From assembly GCA_035582835.1 (NCBI GenBank), contig JAYKAV010002353.1, positions 1 to 64,000 of the forward strand: a stretch of 64,000 bases of DNA. Direction: 5' to 3'. This DNA is from Phoebastria nigripes (taxonomy: Eukaryota; Chordata; Aves; Procellariiformes; Diomedeidae). Position 1 is the first letter of the stretch. The number at the start of each line of letters is the position of its first letter. The translations under genes were made by a program, and so were the position numbers. Of this stretch, positions 46,216 to 58,800 are shown one piece after another. Below the pieces are notes generated by a model. The model did not search any database, was not told the origin of the DNA, and worked only from the letters and a program-made list of their open reading frames with translations.

Positions 46216-46490
46216 GCTTGTATGGAAGCTGTTCCCTGCCTTTGACTGCCCTCACTGCTTTTTCCTGAATCTTTTCTATTTCTGCAATATGTCCTTTTTG
46301 AGAAGGGGGGATAAGAACGGTACAGTGTTCAAGATATGGGTGAACCACAGACTTACAAACATTCAGTTTGTTCTTTGTTTAGTTTTCTATTCTTTTCCTA
46401 TAAATTCCTAATACTTGACATTTTCTGATTGTTACTGAGATGGTAGTTCTATGAAAATAACTGTCATAATCAATAATGTCTCTGTGAAAC
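46216..46490 (-). mobile_element. Ancient CR1 LINE (L-type), continuation beyond LTR
   Basis: This resumes the CR1 interrupted at 45107. TATGGAAGCTGTTCCCTGCC, TTTTGAGAAGGGGGGATAAGAACGG, CAGTGTTCAAGATATGGGTGAACC and the following AT-rich part follow the known order of old L-type CR1 ORF2 read in antisense. It has decayed beyond coding. The far edge, near 46490, fades into unique sequence. Confidence 0.85.
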
Positions 46491-49400
46491 TATTAGTTCT
46501 CAAAAAACCAGAGTTTTTTTCTAGGCTCCTTTGCCAAAATCTCTCATCCTCTAACTTACTATATCTCTGGTTTTGTTTAAAAATATATTTGCTGAACGTG
46601 TGGGATGAAAATTAGTAGCAGCAAAAAGTTGAAAATAACAAGAATGTTAAAGTCATTTGCATGGTTCTTGCTTCTGTAAACAAGCCCTACAAGTAAAGCA
46701 TTACTTTTTCCTCATGTATTGATTCAACTTCTAACTCACATGGCAAATAAAGGAGCAAAGGGAAAAATTCTCACAAAGAATGAGAAAATGTTGATTTGCC
46801 CATGACCAAGTCAAATACTTGCCTAACACCCTGATTAGGATGCACTTACTGCTGCCCTGAACCTAGAAGAGGCTCTCAGTAAGCCAGGTGACGCTTGGTG
46901 TGCCAACCAACTGGGCCCAGAGATGCTATAATGAGTCTGAAGTTTTACTTTTCCCTAGGGAAATATAAATCCTGCGTGCATTCAACTGTTGTATTTCTGA
47001 TACACATGTTTGGATAGAGAAGATAATGAGATATTTATAAGTGGCATGATACATTACCCTATCAAAATGATGAGCAATCCATGCATCACGTTCTAAGACA
47101 ATCAAGAAATTAATCAGTCAGAAAGTATCCTTTCTTGCTTCTGAATTTTAAATTTTAGAGGAGCTGTGAAAACTGTAAACTATTAAGAAGTCAAAAGTTA
47201 ACATTCTGCAATAACACGATTTCTGCATCTGATTTGAAAACTACCTAATAGAAAGATTTAAGTGCTTATTTCTTTCATTAAATAGCGCAGGTGAATAATG
47301 CAGTCAGTGGTGCTGTTGATTTACCAGAAAACAGTCAAAGGGAAAGAAAAAATCCACAAAAAGGGCATATTCAGGAGGTTTTGGCAGGAGAAGAACTATC
47401 CAAAACCATGAAGATATACAGCTTAGGGCAGGAAGCCTTGCATATGAATTATACAGGCTACAGGATTATCTTTCAGAAGTGGCTTTCAATAGCTTATGAA
47501 GAACTGTTCAAGGGCTGGAATAGATGGATGACTGGAAAGAGCATACCTCCACTGTTACAATATAATAGCCAGAAACTTGGCACAAGTCTTTGGACCTGAG
47601 AGTTAATTTCACTTTCGGGCTGCTCCAGAGGCCATGTAAGTATTACCTGTTCCTCGCCTGGAACTGGCTATAATTCGGTCTTAGACAAGACGTACTAGAA
47701 ATATTTTCAGAACCCTGCAAAGTTCAGAAATATTTACATCAGAGAGTTACTCCACACTGATGCAATGCCTACTTTAAGCAAACCTACAGTTTATCAGCTA
47801 AAAATACCTTCAGATATTTTCAGCAAGAGCCATGATATTGAAGAGATTGTTCTTCAATTCATTGATTCCACTAGGTTTTGGGTTGGTCTGTAATCCTTAA
47901 ACATTAAGAGTAATACCACAGATGGAAGAATTAATTCTATCAAGTAAGACTGTGAGTCACTTAGTCGAGAAAGAAAAGGGACAAAGTAAAAGCAAGCCAA
48001 ACCACATTCAACTGAAACTGCTGAGTTAATCTGGTTTGTTCTTTTTACACCCCTTAGAAAGACACTTGCTTCCTGTTCATTTAGTATCAGCTTTCCATCA
48101 CCGTTATTTCATTCTTTCTTTTGGACTTCAGCTAAATGACAATTGAAAATCTTAGCAAATGTCTCTTAAGATTTTTGGAATTTTTTTTCCAAAGAGAAAT
48201 CATGACTTGACTAATTTATTTCAACTTGAAAAATAAGAATCCTTCGACTCTGTCAAGGCACAAAAAAGGTTTAAAAAATTACTTGGAAGCAAGCATCAGC
48301 TATATAAGAGAGAAACACATGACAAAAACTCAAACAAATTACTGTCTCACCAAAAGGCACAATGTTCATCTGATTAGTGATACACTTAGATCCCTTTGAA
48401 GACATTTACCTTTCCCTCCTGACCCCTGAATTGGAGAAGAAAAAAACTGCAGAACACAAGTTCCTCCAAGCTGCAGAGATCCCCATTGACAAAAAGAATG
48501 AATTTTAGGGTTAAATTCAGAGGCATCTAATCACATACTGAAAATGAAATTCATACATATAGTACTCATTTAATCACGAGAGTACACATGTACTCTGCAG
48601 CATGTATGTTCTAACATTTAATGTAGAATGTAACCTTTTAATAGCTGTAGAAGACTCAAATGGATATGATAATGACTTTTTAATAATATTCTTTTTTCCA
48701 TCTTAAGAGAGAGAATTGCTAATCCATTTGCTTCTTTATTTCTGATTTTGTATTAGAAAGAGATAAATTACACAAGTAGAGTTAAATTTGAAGTAATTCT
48801 CAATCACAAATCAAGTGACTGGAAAGCAAAGATTAATTTGTGGTGGAAACAAGAGAAAGAAAATTAAGCCTGTGCATATGGACTATAGCATAGAAAAAAA
48901 TAAAACAAGCCAGCTGGGTAAAAAGAAGAGGTAATGTTGTCCACAGAAGCAAACCAAGCATCAGGCTTTCTTGACTTTTTAGACACCATTTTTTCTTACC
49001 TAAAAGTAAATTACAAAAATAACTAATATGGTAAAGAGCAAGACTTTTCTGAGAAGTACAAAGATCATACGCCGAAAAACTGAAACAACAAATCTCAGTG
49101 CCTTTCTGACCTATCTATTCTAGATTCCCTGTATGCAGTTCAGCAACTCTTAGAAGCGTTCCCCTCAGTCCCAACCTGCCTCCGTATCCCTCATCCATTT
49201 CTTACTTGAATTTTTCCTGTTAACTCCCATCTTCTCTAACTTGACTGTTTTCCATGTGATGTTATCAAAACTTTTTCCAAAATAATACTACAAGACACTT
49301 ATTAAAGTGGCTCATCTTTTCATAATTAATAGTCTGGGGTAGGCTACTAAAGGATGATGTTCAAAGTTATCAATACCATTATTTTTTTCTTAGGAGGCTT

Positions 49401-52400
49401 GGAGGTTCTCAAACTTACCTTCATCTCCAGTTCTTCATTGGCAAAGGGTTATGATTCCCTCCCTCAGCAAGATCAAAAACTCACCCTCATTCTCAGAATT
49501 GTCCTTTACTGGACCTCTCCACTGACATTATTAATACATTTGAAGATGGATGCTCTGCAGTACTCTTTTCCAGAGAGGCAAAGACTGCCTGTGAAATTTG
49601 AATGACATCACTATGGGCAACGCAAAAGAAACAAACAAAAAAATGTCAACAACAAAACTTCACTTTCAACCAGCATCATTTTCTCCTCTTCCCTCTGACC
49701 TTTACAAAAGCAAGATAAAGATTCCTTTAAATGAGGTGTACAAAATGACACACACCAGCTAGTTGTCCTAGTAGTTTCCTTTGGGGAAAGTCTCTATTTG
49801 AAAGAAGTGACTGATTAGTTTCTGTGCTTTCCAAATGACAAAATGCCTTCACTGCACTTCCCTCAAGCACTGTACTCTACTTGCCTTCTGTGGCATTGAA
49901 GAGACGTTGGCAGCAGTAGCTGATTTTTGCTTCAGGATCAGATTGCCCTGTGAGACCCCTACTCTCTCTGAAAACAGGAATCAGGTTCCATGGAGAAAAT
50001 AAAAAACATAAGTAGACTTATTTCTGTAAACCATAGCAGATTTGCGTATTTCTGGGAAGTTATAAAGTAAACTAACAAAGCGAAGAAATTAAAAGCAGAA
50101 CCAGTTCTGCTCTTTGTGAAACAACTGAGGGCAGCTACGCTCATTCCTGAAGCTGGAGATTTGCTCAAGCCACAACACTTGCACCTGGGCATGCTGTCAG
50201 ATACTGGGTTCCCTAAGACAACCAGTCCAGACAGGAGCAAGCAACTGATACGTTTAGCCTCCCACAAAGGTAACTCAGTGGAGCCCAAAAGGGACTGCAG
50301 GGACCAGGAAAGCTGAGTTTGGATTCTGGCTCTGCAAATAGTACCAGCCCTCACTGAAGCCAACGAAACAGAGCCCAGTTTTAGGACATCTGTGTGAGAA
50401 TCAATAAAGTGAACAGAAAGAAGAGCAACAGAGTGTATGGGAACAAGATACACCTCGTAGAAATGTAAAAAAAAATCTTAAAAATTAATTTTAAGAAAAA
50501 AAAAAAGAAGAGCTAAAATCCTTGTCTTCCCTCTTACACACACACCGGTTTAAGTGTCCCATAGTTTTATAATTTTTTTGGAATCTACAACAAAAAGTTG
50601 TTATAACCGTGCAGTGCTCAGACACAAAACTCTCAATGACAGCAATAGCTCTGTGGATGTATTTAGAGGAGTATTCGAAGTCTAAAACTTAGCTGGCAAA
50701 GGAGAAGTCAGTGGGAATGTAGATTTGGCTTTCCTTCAAACAACATTACTTTCAGTTAAGAAGTTCTACCGTGGCCCTTCATCTTGCCCTCTGCAGTTTG
50801 CACGTGGCTCATCAGGAACATACACCACTGAACACTGCTGTGTAATTATTGTATCTGCACTGATGGTCGACTGTGCTGGTGTTCAACCCAACCTACAGCT
50901 ACTAACTCTAGCGTGAAGACCCCCAAGCTCTTATCAGCACAGCAGGTTGAGGACGTCCTGTGCGCCAGGAACGATGGCTGCCCACAACTAGACTACCTGT
51001 CAAATCAGAGACTTTGACAGACTCCCATGGGGTCCTTCCCACATGAACAGCGCGCTGCCCAGGCTATTCCTGGGATGGCACGGTAACTCACTGCACCCTT
51101 GCCTACGTGCTCAGGACTTCGCCATGAAAACAGCCACCAGGCAGCCTTCACGCCAGGCTGCTCCTAACCTTTTTTCCCTCTGAACCTTTGTCACAGACTT
51201 TATTTCTCTGTGCTCTGAAGAAACTTCTTTCAAACACTTTCATGCCCTGAATAGAGAATACCCAAATCAGCTTCCTAATGTGTTTTTAGCAATGCTTGCA
51301 GTGAGGCTCTACTTCGAATGTGAGAACAGGATGCCTTGACAAAACAGCTCCACATCCCAAGCCCAACTGTGGAGTCTGCCACCATAACTGTTCTGATTAA
51401 AATAGAAAGCATTACTGAACGCAGACAAAAAAGGCCATGAAGTACAGATTGCTAAGCTCATAAGGATTCTGCAAATGGGTCATCAAGGTTTACATTTACA
51501 GTACAGATGCTAAAACCAATCCTCTAACTGCAATATCAGTATGTTTCTCAATGATTTTTTAAAAAGTTTTCTTCCAAAATGCTCACAGGAAGGTGAATTC
51601 TCAGCATGGACTAACATCATCAGAAACCTCATTGAAAGGCTTTCTAAACATACAAAGTAATACTCAGCAGCACAGACCTAGTGGAATTTTATGTTGTCCT
51701 TATAATCACAGCTTAAACATTTTCAAATGAAAATGAAGCATTTTAATAGGAACCATTTAATGAATACAAACCTTGGACTCTTAACTCAGGATTTTCTCAA
51801 TTTACTTAGAGCACCTACAAACTTTTGCCCCTGCCCACCATGTAAATGGCAGACCTCCCTGGGATTTCCATGGTGCTTTGCATGAATTCTCCAAACAGAC
51901 TTTTCAGTTAAGATAGAATGTATTAAACCAGTTATATATAGAGATTTCAAAAGCAGAAGTCTACAAAAATGGAAGAAACTTTTAAAGCAATTCATGAAGA
52001 CAGCAGCTTCACTGATCAGCTGTGCTAGCTGAGAGTAACCTGTTGCCATAAATATGAGAAAGCAGATGAAGTCTTCCACGTTCCCAACATATTTGCACAT
52101 CATATAACTTGACATATGAAAATACACCACCTGCTTCATCTGCTTGCCTTTTATTAATAGGGAAATTTATTTACATGTTGAAGTATATGTGGGAATTTTC
52201 TTCCTTAAGTTAACAGCTATACCTGTGAATAGTGGGATACTGCCTACAAGGTAACATTTTAATGTTTCATCTGACCTCTCAATTTTCCTTCATGATGTGT
52301 ACTTTCTACCATTACTGTTTTCAGAGAGCTTGGAGGAAAGCTCACGACACTTGTCTAGAAATTATTAATAAATAATTTGCATGTATTTAGTTCTTTAAGA

Positions 52401-53136
52401 AATACCTACTAAATTTGTCCAAATATAAAGCAGTATTATGCATGGACATGCTGATATTAATCTTGATTCCCACATATGAGTTCTATACAACTACCTCCTA
52501 AATTACTGTCCTAAAATGTATTTGTCATCTTGAAATGAAACCCTGGTTAGCGACAAATGAATTCACATTACTGAAACAGAATACATGTAGTGCTATTAGG
52601 TGAGGGCTGGAAACACGGCCAGTGAAAGTGCCAGCCAAATCTCTTTTGACCCACATCGTACTCCTGAGCCCAGGAAATGAAGTCCAGCCTTGACTCTTAT
52701 CGGCACTCCTTGAACTCTGCCAGCGCCCAGAGGGTAATCACGCAGCGGTGCCGCAGTGTCACCGTGCTGTCAGCCGGGGCCTCGCCACTGCAGAATAGAG
52801 CCCTTTGTCCAGGGATAATATCTAGGATAGGCTTGGCAAAGCACAAATGAAGGGCTAATAATCTCTGCCCTAGAGAGCACACCCTCTGACAGTTTGATGC
52901 TGCACTGAAATTCATAAGCACGGCTCTTCAGTCCATGCCAAAACCCTGAAATAGCCATAAAACTCTGCATAGTCTGTCGTCTCTGCTCATGAAATTGAGA
53001 AAGACTCAGTGCTTTAGAAGAAAAGCTACAGATAAAAGGTAGCAGGGTGGGAGGAATGCAAGTAAACAAGTGCAAGTGTTTAAATTTTTATTCTAATTAG
53101 TGGAAAATTTCCCATTTCTCCTTTTCCTTCTCAACC

Positions 53137-53167
<31 letters not shown>

Positions 53168-55530
53168 TGAGGATGCTGAAAAAACCTTGAGTGCTGGGTT
53201 TTGTTTCGCCACCTCATTCATCCCACCCAGGATCTATGAAGCTGACAGCACGATATATAATTTCTCTCTTTGCTCATTTCTTCCCCTAGTCCTTCAGGCT
53301 TCCAAATGGTGAATTGACTGCACCAGAGAAAATATCATTCAGATCAAATTTTGAAAAATAGTTCAATATACTTTTTAACAAGGTGATTTATTTTTTTTTT
53401 AATTCATAGTTTTTCTTATGATGTTTGGATCAATCCATTATCTAGCNAATAAAGGAAATGACAGAAAGAAATATCTTACTGCACTAAGGAACAAATTTTT
53501 ATTACAACATTTGGGTGTTTTGGTATAAAGAACTGTGATTGCCTCCAAAAAAGTTATATTTCAAGTGGACACATTGGTATAGTTTTTAAAATGGTACACA
53601 CTAACTCATTCTCCAAGCACCCTTGCTGGTTGCTCTCCTCCTGTCCTCTCTTTGTTCAGGAGGTTCATTGAATCACAGCTTTTTTGCCTGCCTGAGTTTC
53701 ACCCACTCGTTATCAGGAATGAATCACATCTCCGTAGCATCTCCTTCTCCTCCCAGCCAGAGTCTCCAAACAGAAGAAGCAGCCCACAGATCAGCTCCTG
53801 ATTTCAGTCATGCGAGCAATCTCCCACCCCAGTAGATGTGGGCGACCACCTGTGGCATTTGCACAGCTCAGGGGCTGGCTGGGTACCGCAGGGCAGCGGG
53901 GCTGCGCTGCATCAAGGATGCCGGGGAAGCCCAGTCCCTGGCAGTGGGAAGTCATAAACCGACAGGAGCTATCACAGTACCTTCTGCAAAGTCCCTTTCC
54001 CTCCCATGCTGCCTTTCCCCACCTGTGAAATGCCCCCCACTACTCCCCTTTCCTCCAGGAGTATGGCTTCAAGTCAAAGTTTCTAACCCAGATTGTAGTG
54101 GCACCACCCAGAAGCAGTTGCTTCTCTCGTCACTCTATTCACCCGTGCTGGGGTATGCTTTACCCTATTCCTGCAAGTGACCTGGATTATTGACTGATAA
54201 ATGGTTCAGAAAGTAGTTGGTCTATCTTTTTATTTCTTTTTTTTCCCCAAACTCTTGTGAAAGCAGCTGACGACCTGGGGTTCAGATTGTCCAATATTTT
54301 AAAAGAAAAATAAATGTTCTACTCATAGAAATTACTGATTATCGTAGTCCTGAAGTGCTGGAGCCGATTCAAGCTTTTCCACTGATGATAAAATAAATAC
54401 ATTCACACTAACAGCTTCTTTTGACAGTTTTTGTTATTTTTACTTTACGGACATGTTTTTTTAAAAAGAGGCTTTATTGCCCAGAACTTTCTTTCCAGAG
54501 CCCATTCTTTTTTATAATAACATGTCAAACAAAGTAACAGAAAGAACACAGTGGGACAGGGGAGCAAAAGAGGGGGAAAGAGAGCAAGTGGGAAAAAAAA
54601 TGAGGCTTACAAGTCCATTGAAGCCTTCATGTTCAAACCATAGCAATACTGATGGATGAGCTTACACTGAGGAGTGAGGCAGGCATGAGAGCTGTTCACA
54701 GACTAGAGCTTGGAAAGAGAATTTAGTACCAACCAGCTTTAGGGTTTTAAGTGCCTCCTTATGAATATGTAATTTTGGAATATCGTTTTCTTAGGCTTTT
54801 TATAGAATCAGAGATAACTCAGACATCCTCCAGATTCAGGGTACATCTCTCTTGACCAGAACGCCAGCCCAGATTCCTATGTTAGGCATCTGTAACCAGG
54901 CTGTATGGATATCCCAGCTGAGATATTCGCATACGTGAAGTTAAAAACATGATTTCAGAGGACTGACCACTAGAACTTTATGATATACCTAGACAATATA
55001 AGCATTACCACATTACTGGTTATAACAGTATGTATTGTTCAGATTGCACTCTTGAAAACTGTGTGAAGATTCATAACGCATCCCAGTATCCTGATGTTAC
55101 TGGATTAAGGTGCAAAAGAGGAGCAGAAAGGCAGATATGATCTGAAAAAAAGATTTAATATCTTTGACAGAAGGAATAAAAATTGTGACAGGTGAACAAA
55201 GAAACAACAATAAAGGATCCAAAAGAATGAGAAATAACTTGTATCTTACTTTAGATTAATTTATCTCTGTTTTGGGGGTAAGAGGACGGGTGGGAGAAGA
55301 CTTTGGGTGCGAAGCAAAACAGTGGAAGCAAGTGGACTCAGAGGATGAACAACCTTCACTGCTACACCCCTCATCATTCCCCAGAGTCACAGACCAATTA
55401 GGACAGTGAGGAACCTCCTACTTTTTGAATGTTGTCCCAACAAGACCCGGCAGAGAGGCGGATGCAGATTTTATTACCATGCCCATCACCTCTGGCTAAA
55501 TCTTGAGCAAGTCCTGGGAGACGTCTGTTT
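46491..55530. other. Unique AT-rich noncoding DNA, no gene recognised
   Basis: No exon or interspersed repeat is recognised. GC-richer patches occur at about 50940-51180, 52610-52800 and 53810-54060. A 29-base T run lies at 53140-53168. An open frame at 47291-47599 (102 codons from GTG) has no recognisable domain. A short CR1-tail-like string near 54805 is too weak to call. Confidence 0.5.
53140..53168 (+). repeat. Poly-T tract, 29 T
   Basis: This is the longest homopolymer in the window, with 29 uninterrupted T. A minus-strand retrocopy would show TTTATT shortly to its right. None is seen, so it is treated as a simple repeat. Confidence 0.9.
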
Positions 55531-55859
55531 TCATAGAATCATAGAATCATTAAGGTTGGAAAAGACCTTTAAGATCATCAAGTCCAACCGTCAACCCACC
55601 ACCACCATGCCCACTAAACCATGTCTCCAAGTGCCTCATCTACACGTCTTTTAAATACTTCCAGGGATGGGGACTCCACCACTTCCCTGGGCAGCCTGTT
55701 CCAATGTTTAACCACTCTTTCAGCAAAGAAATTTTTCGTCATATCCAATCTAAACCTCCCCTGGCGCAACTTGAGGCCATTTCCTCTCGTCCTATCGCTA
55801 GTTGCTTGGCAGAAGAGACCGACACCCACCTCGCTGCAACCTCCTTTCAGGTAGTTTTC
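55531..55859 (-). mobile_element. Young CR1 LINE, 5'-truncated
   Basis: This is a minus-strand CR1 with the octamer tail (TCATAGAATCATAGAATCATTAAGG) at its left edge, then the 3' UTR and the ORF2 C-terminus. The frame ending at 55614-55616 is open across at least 71 codons and includes [11 protein letters not shown] and [19 protein letters not shown]. The 5' truncation lies near 55859. The sequence is close to the copies at 60-183 and 43208-43670, so it is recent. No RT or endonuclease is present. Confidence 0.96.
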
Positions 55860-58800
55860 TACTGCTCCCTATTTCTCTCCTCTCTGAGAGCCTTGCTTTG
55901 ACATGCAAGGCCATCTATTTCACACGGCAACATTTCTGTGAACTTGTGACAAATGAGGTAACTCAATAATATTCTCAACAGCCCAATCCTGCTACAGGTT
56001 TGCCACATCGCAGAGCAGCTGATGAGACCATGTGTTCTGCCTACGTCTTTCCAGCACCTGAGACAAGAATGGCTTTTTCTATTTTTGTTACTTTTTTCTA
56101 GTACATTTTGTCTGAAGAAAAAAAACTTTAAAGCAGCAGTCCATCTCAACTACCTTTTTCTCTTCCATCCCTTCCCTAGTACCTAAGAGAATGGTCATTA
56201 GTTCTAAATATAGTAGAAGGCAGTCAAGCAGGATTTTTCCCCATTAAAAAACAGAACAAACCAAAACAAATTCATACCCTTTCCAGAAAAAAAAAAGGGA
56301 GTTTAAAAAGCAAAACAAAAAATTAAATATGCTGCAGAAATGGAAGTCTCAGTTTCTGTTTAATGTTTCCATTGCGTGTCTTCACTTGTTCTCCTCTCTC
56401 TGATCCATCCTGCCCAGTCTTTGATAAAGATTTGCTAATGTGAACAAAGCAGCCCACAGTAGCCATTGGCATCTACATTAGCATGTAGCCTACTGCAATA
56501 GGAACAGATCTGTAGAGCAAAGCAGCTGGTGCTAGGGACCTGGCATCCACTAAAATCCTGATACAGATGCACTCCTGGTTACCCAAAACTGCAAATGATC
56601 TCTGAATTCATCACCCACAGCGAGAGAGACACATTAAGCATCTTTAATTCACTAGGTNTATTTGTAGAAACAACGTAACTCTCCTTTTTCCTCTACGTAA
56701 AAAAGTGTTACACTAATATTAGTAACAGCAAACAAACATTATATGGATTTCAGAACTACAGTGAAGTCAGAGAAGACAGTCTTCTACTACTTCTCTGCTA
56801 AAAAGGTAGTTTAGCTTAGCAAAAGCTCGCACATCCACTATTTTGTTAAGGTGGGGGTTAGAATCTCACTGCAGCTTCTTCTTTGAGATATCTTTGACTA
56901 TCACTTGTTCCTGAATCAATATTTTACTTCTAAGTTTACTTGATAAATACCTTTTGTTCAGTTCTCCTTAGGTCCATTACAAAATATTCACACATTTCAA
57001 AAAAATCACATCCTTTAATATATACAGTGAACAATTGAAGAGGAATTCTAATTAAGGTGCCTGTGCTGATGGGCACTTTGTAACCAGCAAAGCCAGCTAT
57101 TGTAACCAGCATGCCTTTCCAAACGTGCCATACCCTGCTTGTTTTGGAGCTCCATATTCAAGTGGTATTGAAGTTTCAGGCTTCTAAATCGACTTTAACA
57201 TTCAGCAGAAAAGGGCAAAAGTTAAAACAAATCTTCTTTCATTTCCAAAAGATACAGAGGAGAAGGAAAAAAGCAGCAGCTGGGTTAAACAAAATGTTTG
57301 TGACCAGTCCTTACATGGATGGAGCTCATGGAAATCGCCTGTCTCCAGGTTTGCCATCACCCGGTGTGGAATTGTTCTTACAGAAAGAGGTCGGGTTTTC
57401 TCCAAGCTTTCATGTTGTTTTGCTTAAAGTTCAAGAAGGAAACAAAACAAAGCTGTCTCCAGAGGGAGATCTGGTTTTATGCACCTTCAATCTGCACTAT
57501 ACACTTGTGACCAACCTACAGGGATAAACAAATAATCAGCCCAAACCGCTTACATAAAATTAACACTGCAAATCATTGTATCAGAATGTGCTAAAGTTGC
57601 AAATAACAAGTATTTGAAAGTCAGAGTATTAAAAAAGGAAACTTATCTATAAAATCTTAATTCAGTCTTTTCTGTACAGGCAAAATGTATCAGTCATTAA
57701 TTGCACTTTCGTTTCCATACATAAGAGTGGCTGCTTATTATTAGCAAAATTATGAGGGGGGGGTGGAAAAAAAAGAAGGAAAAAAAAGCTGTGCTTGTCC
57801 ATTTGAGATCTAAGATGAGTCACATTTGGCTATGGATTATCAAAGACCTGCCAGAGTATATATAAATTGAAATTCCTCAGAATTGCATGACTTCTGTTTC
57901 CCTTCAACATACTTCCTTTGAGGTTTAAAAAAAAAGACAAAAATCACTAAGCAAACCAAAGATATTCTGAGGCAAACACTCGGCACCAATAGTTTCACTC
58001 CTATGTTTAAATTTGGCGAAGTTGTAAACCACTCAGAATAGGATCTTCCAACGCAAAACAAAACTACTTGGTTTCTTAAAAAAACAAAAGAGGCATCATT
58101 TACATGATACAAGCCATCCTAACTATAAATTGAAATGTGCTTTGCAATGCTCTGTTTTCATTTAAATAATCTTTCGCAAGTGCCTGACTGCCTTGTGCAG
58201 CAAGATTCCACCTGAAACACTTCTGACACCAGTGAGTATTCTTCAAAATCTCAGCGGATGTCTGTGGGGCTCGGGGTGCCTCCCTGTGGCCTCAGCTGAG
58301 GGCCCCTTTGAAATACAGAAGCACCTTCTGTACGGCCATACAGAAACTCCATCAGCCCAGTCCCAGCCCTGATTCCAGAAGGGACTTACAGAGTTGTTTA
58401 AGCTTGTGCAGCTTAAAAGGATCTTTCCACCTCTGAAGGAAGAGCAATTGGCATGCATTGCTAGCTTTCCATGTCTTCTCTTCTAGAGGTGAGGTGTGCT
58501 ACATGATCAATCATAACAAATGCAGGGAAGAAAATAATGAAATAAAAACACTTTACTGTGTATAATGAGTGGTTTATTCATACAGTTATGGAAAACATTT
58601 TGAAATAGTTAAGATTAAACACCACAGGAAGCTGCTGAGGTACATTATTTATCAATATGATCTGCACAAGTGTTTGGCCCCCTCATCCTGCAAATAATTT
58701 CCCCTATGCACTGCTTTACCAGGCACTAATTGGTAGCACTGTAGGTAATCTTACAGTATATTTTCCCTTGCCCTCAAAAGTCAAAGAGTGAAAAATAATG

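Noticed and set aside
53140..53168. Poly-T run as the tail of a minus-strand processed pseudogene
   Set aside because: There is no TTTATT/TTTAAT signal shortly to the right and no recognisable coding sequence beyond it.
54800..54860. CR1-tail-like string (TATAGAATCAGAGATAACTCAG)
   Set aside because: Only about 20 bases resemble a CR1 3' end and the following sequence lacks the GGTTGGAAGGGACC block. Chance is as likely.
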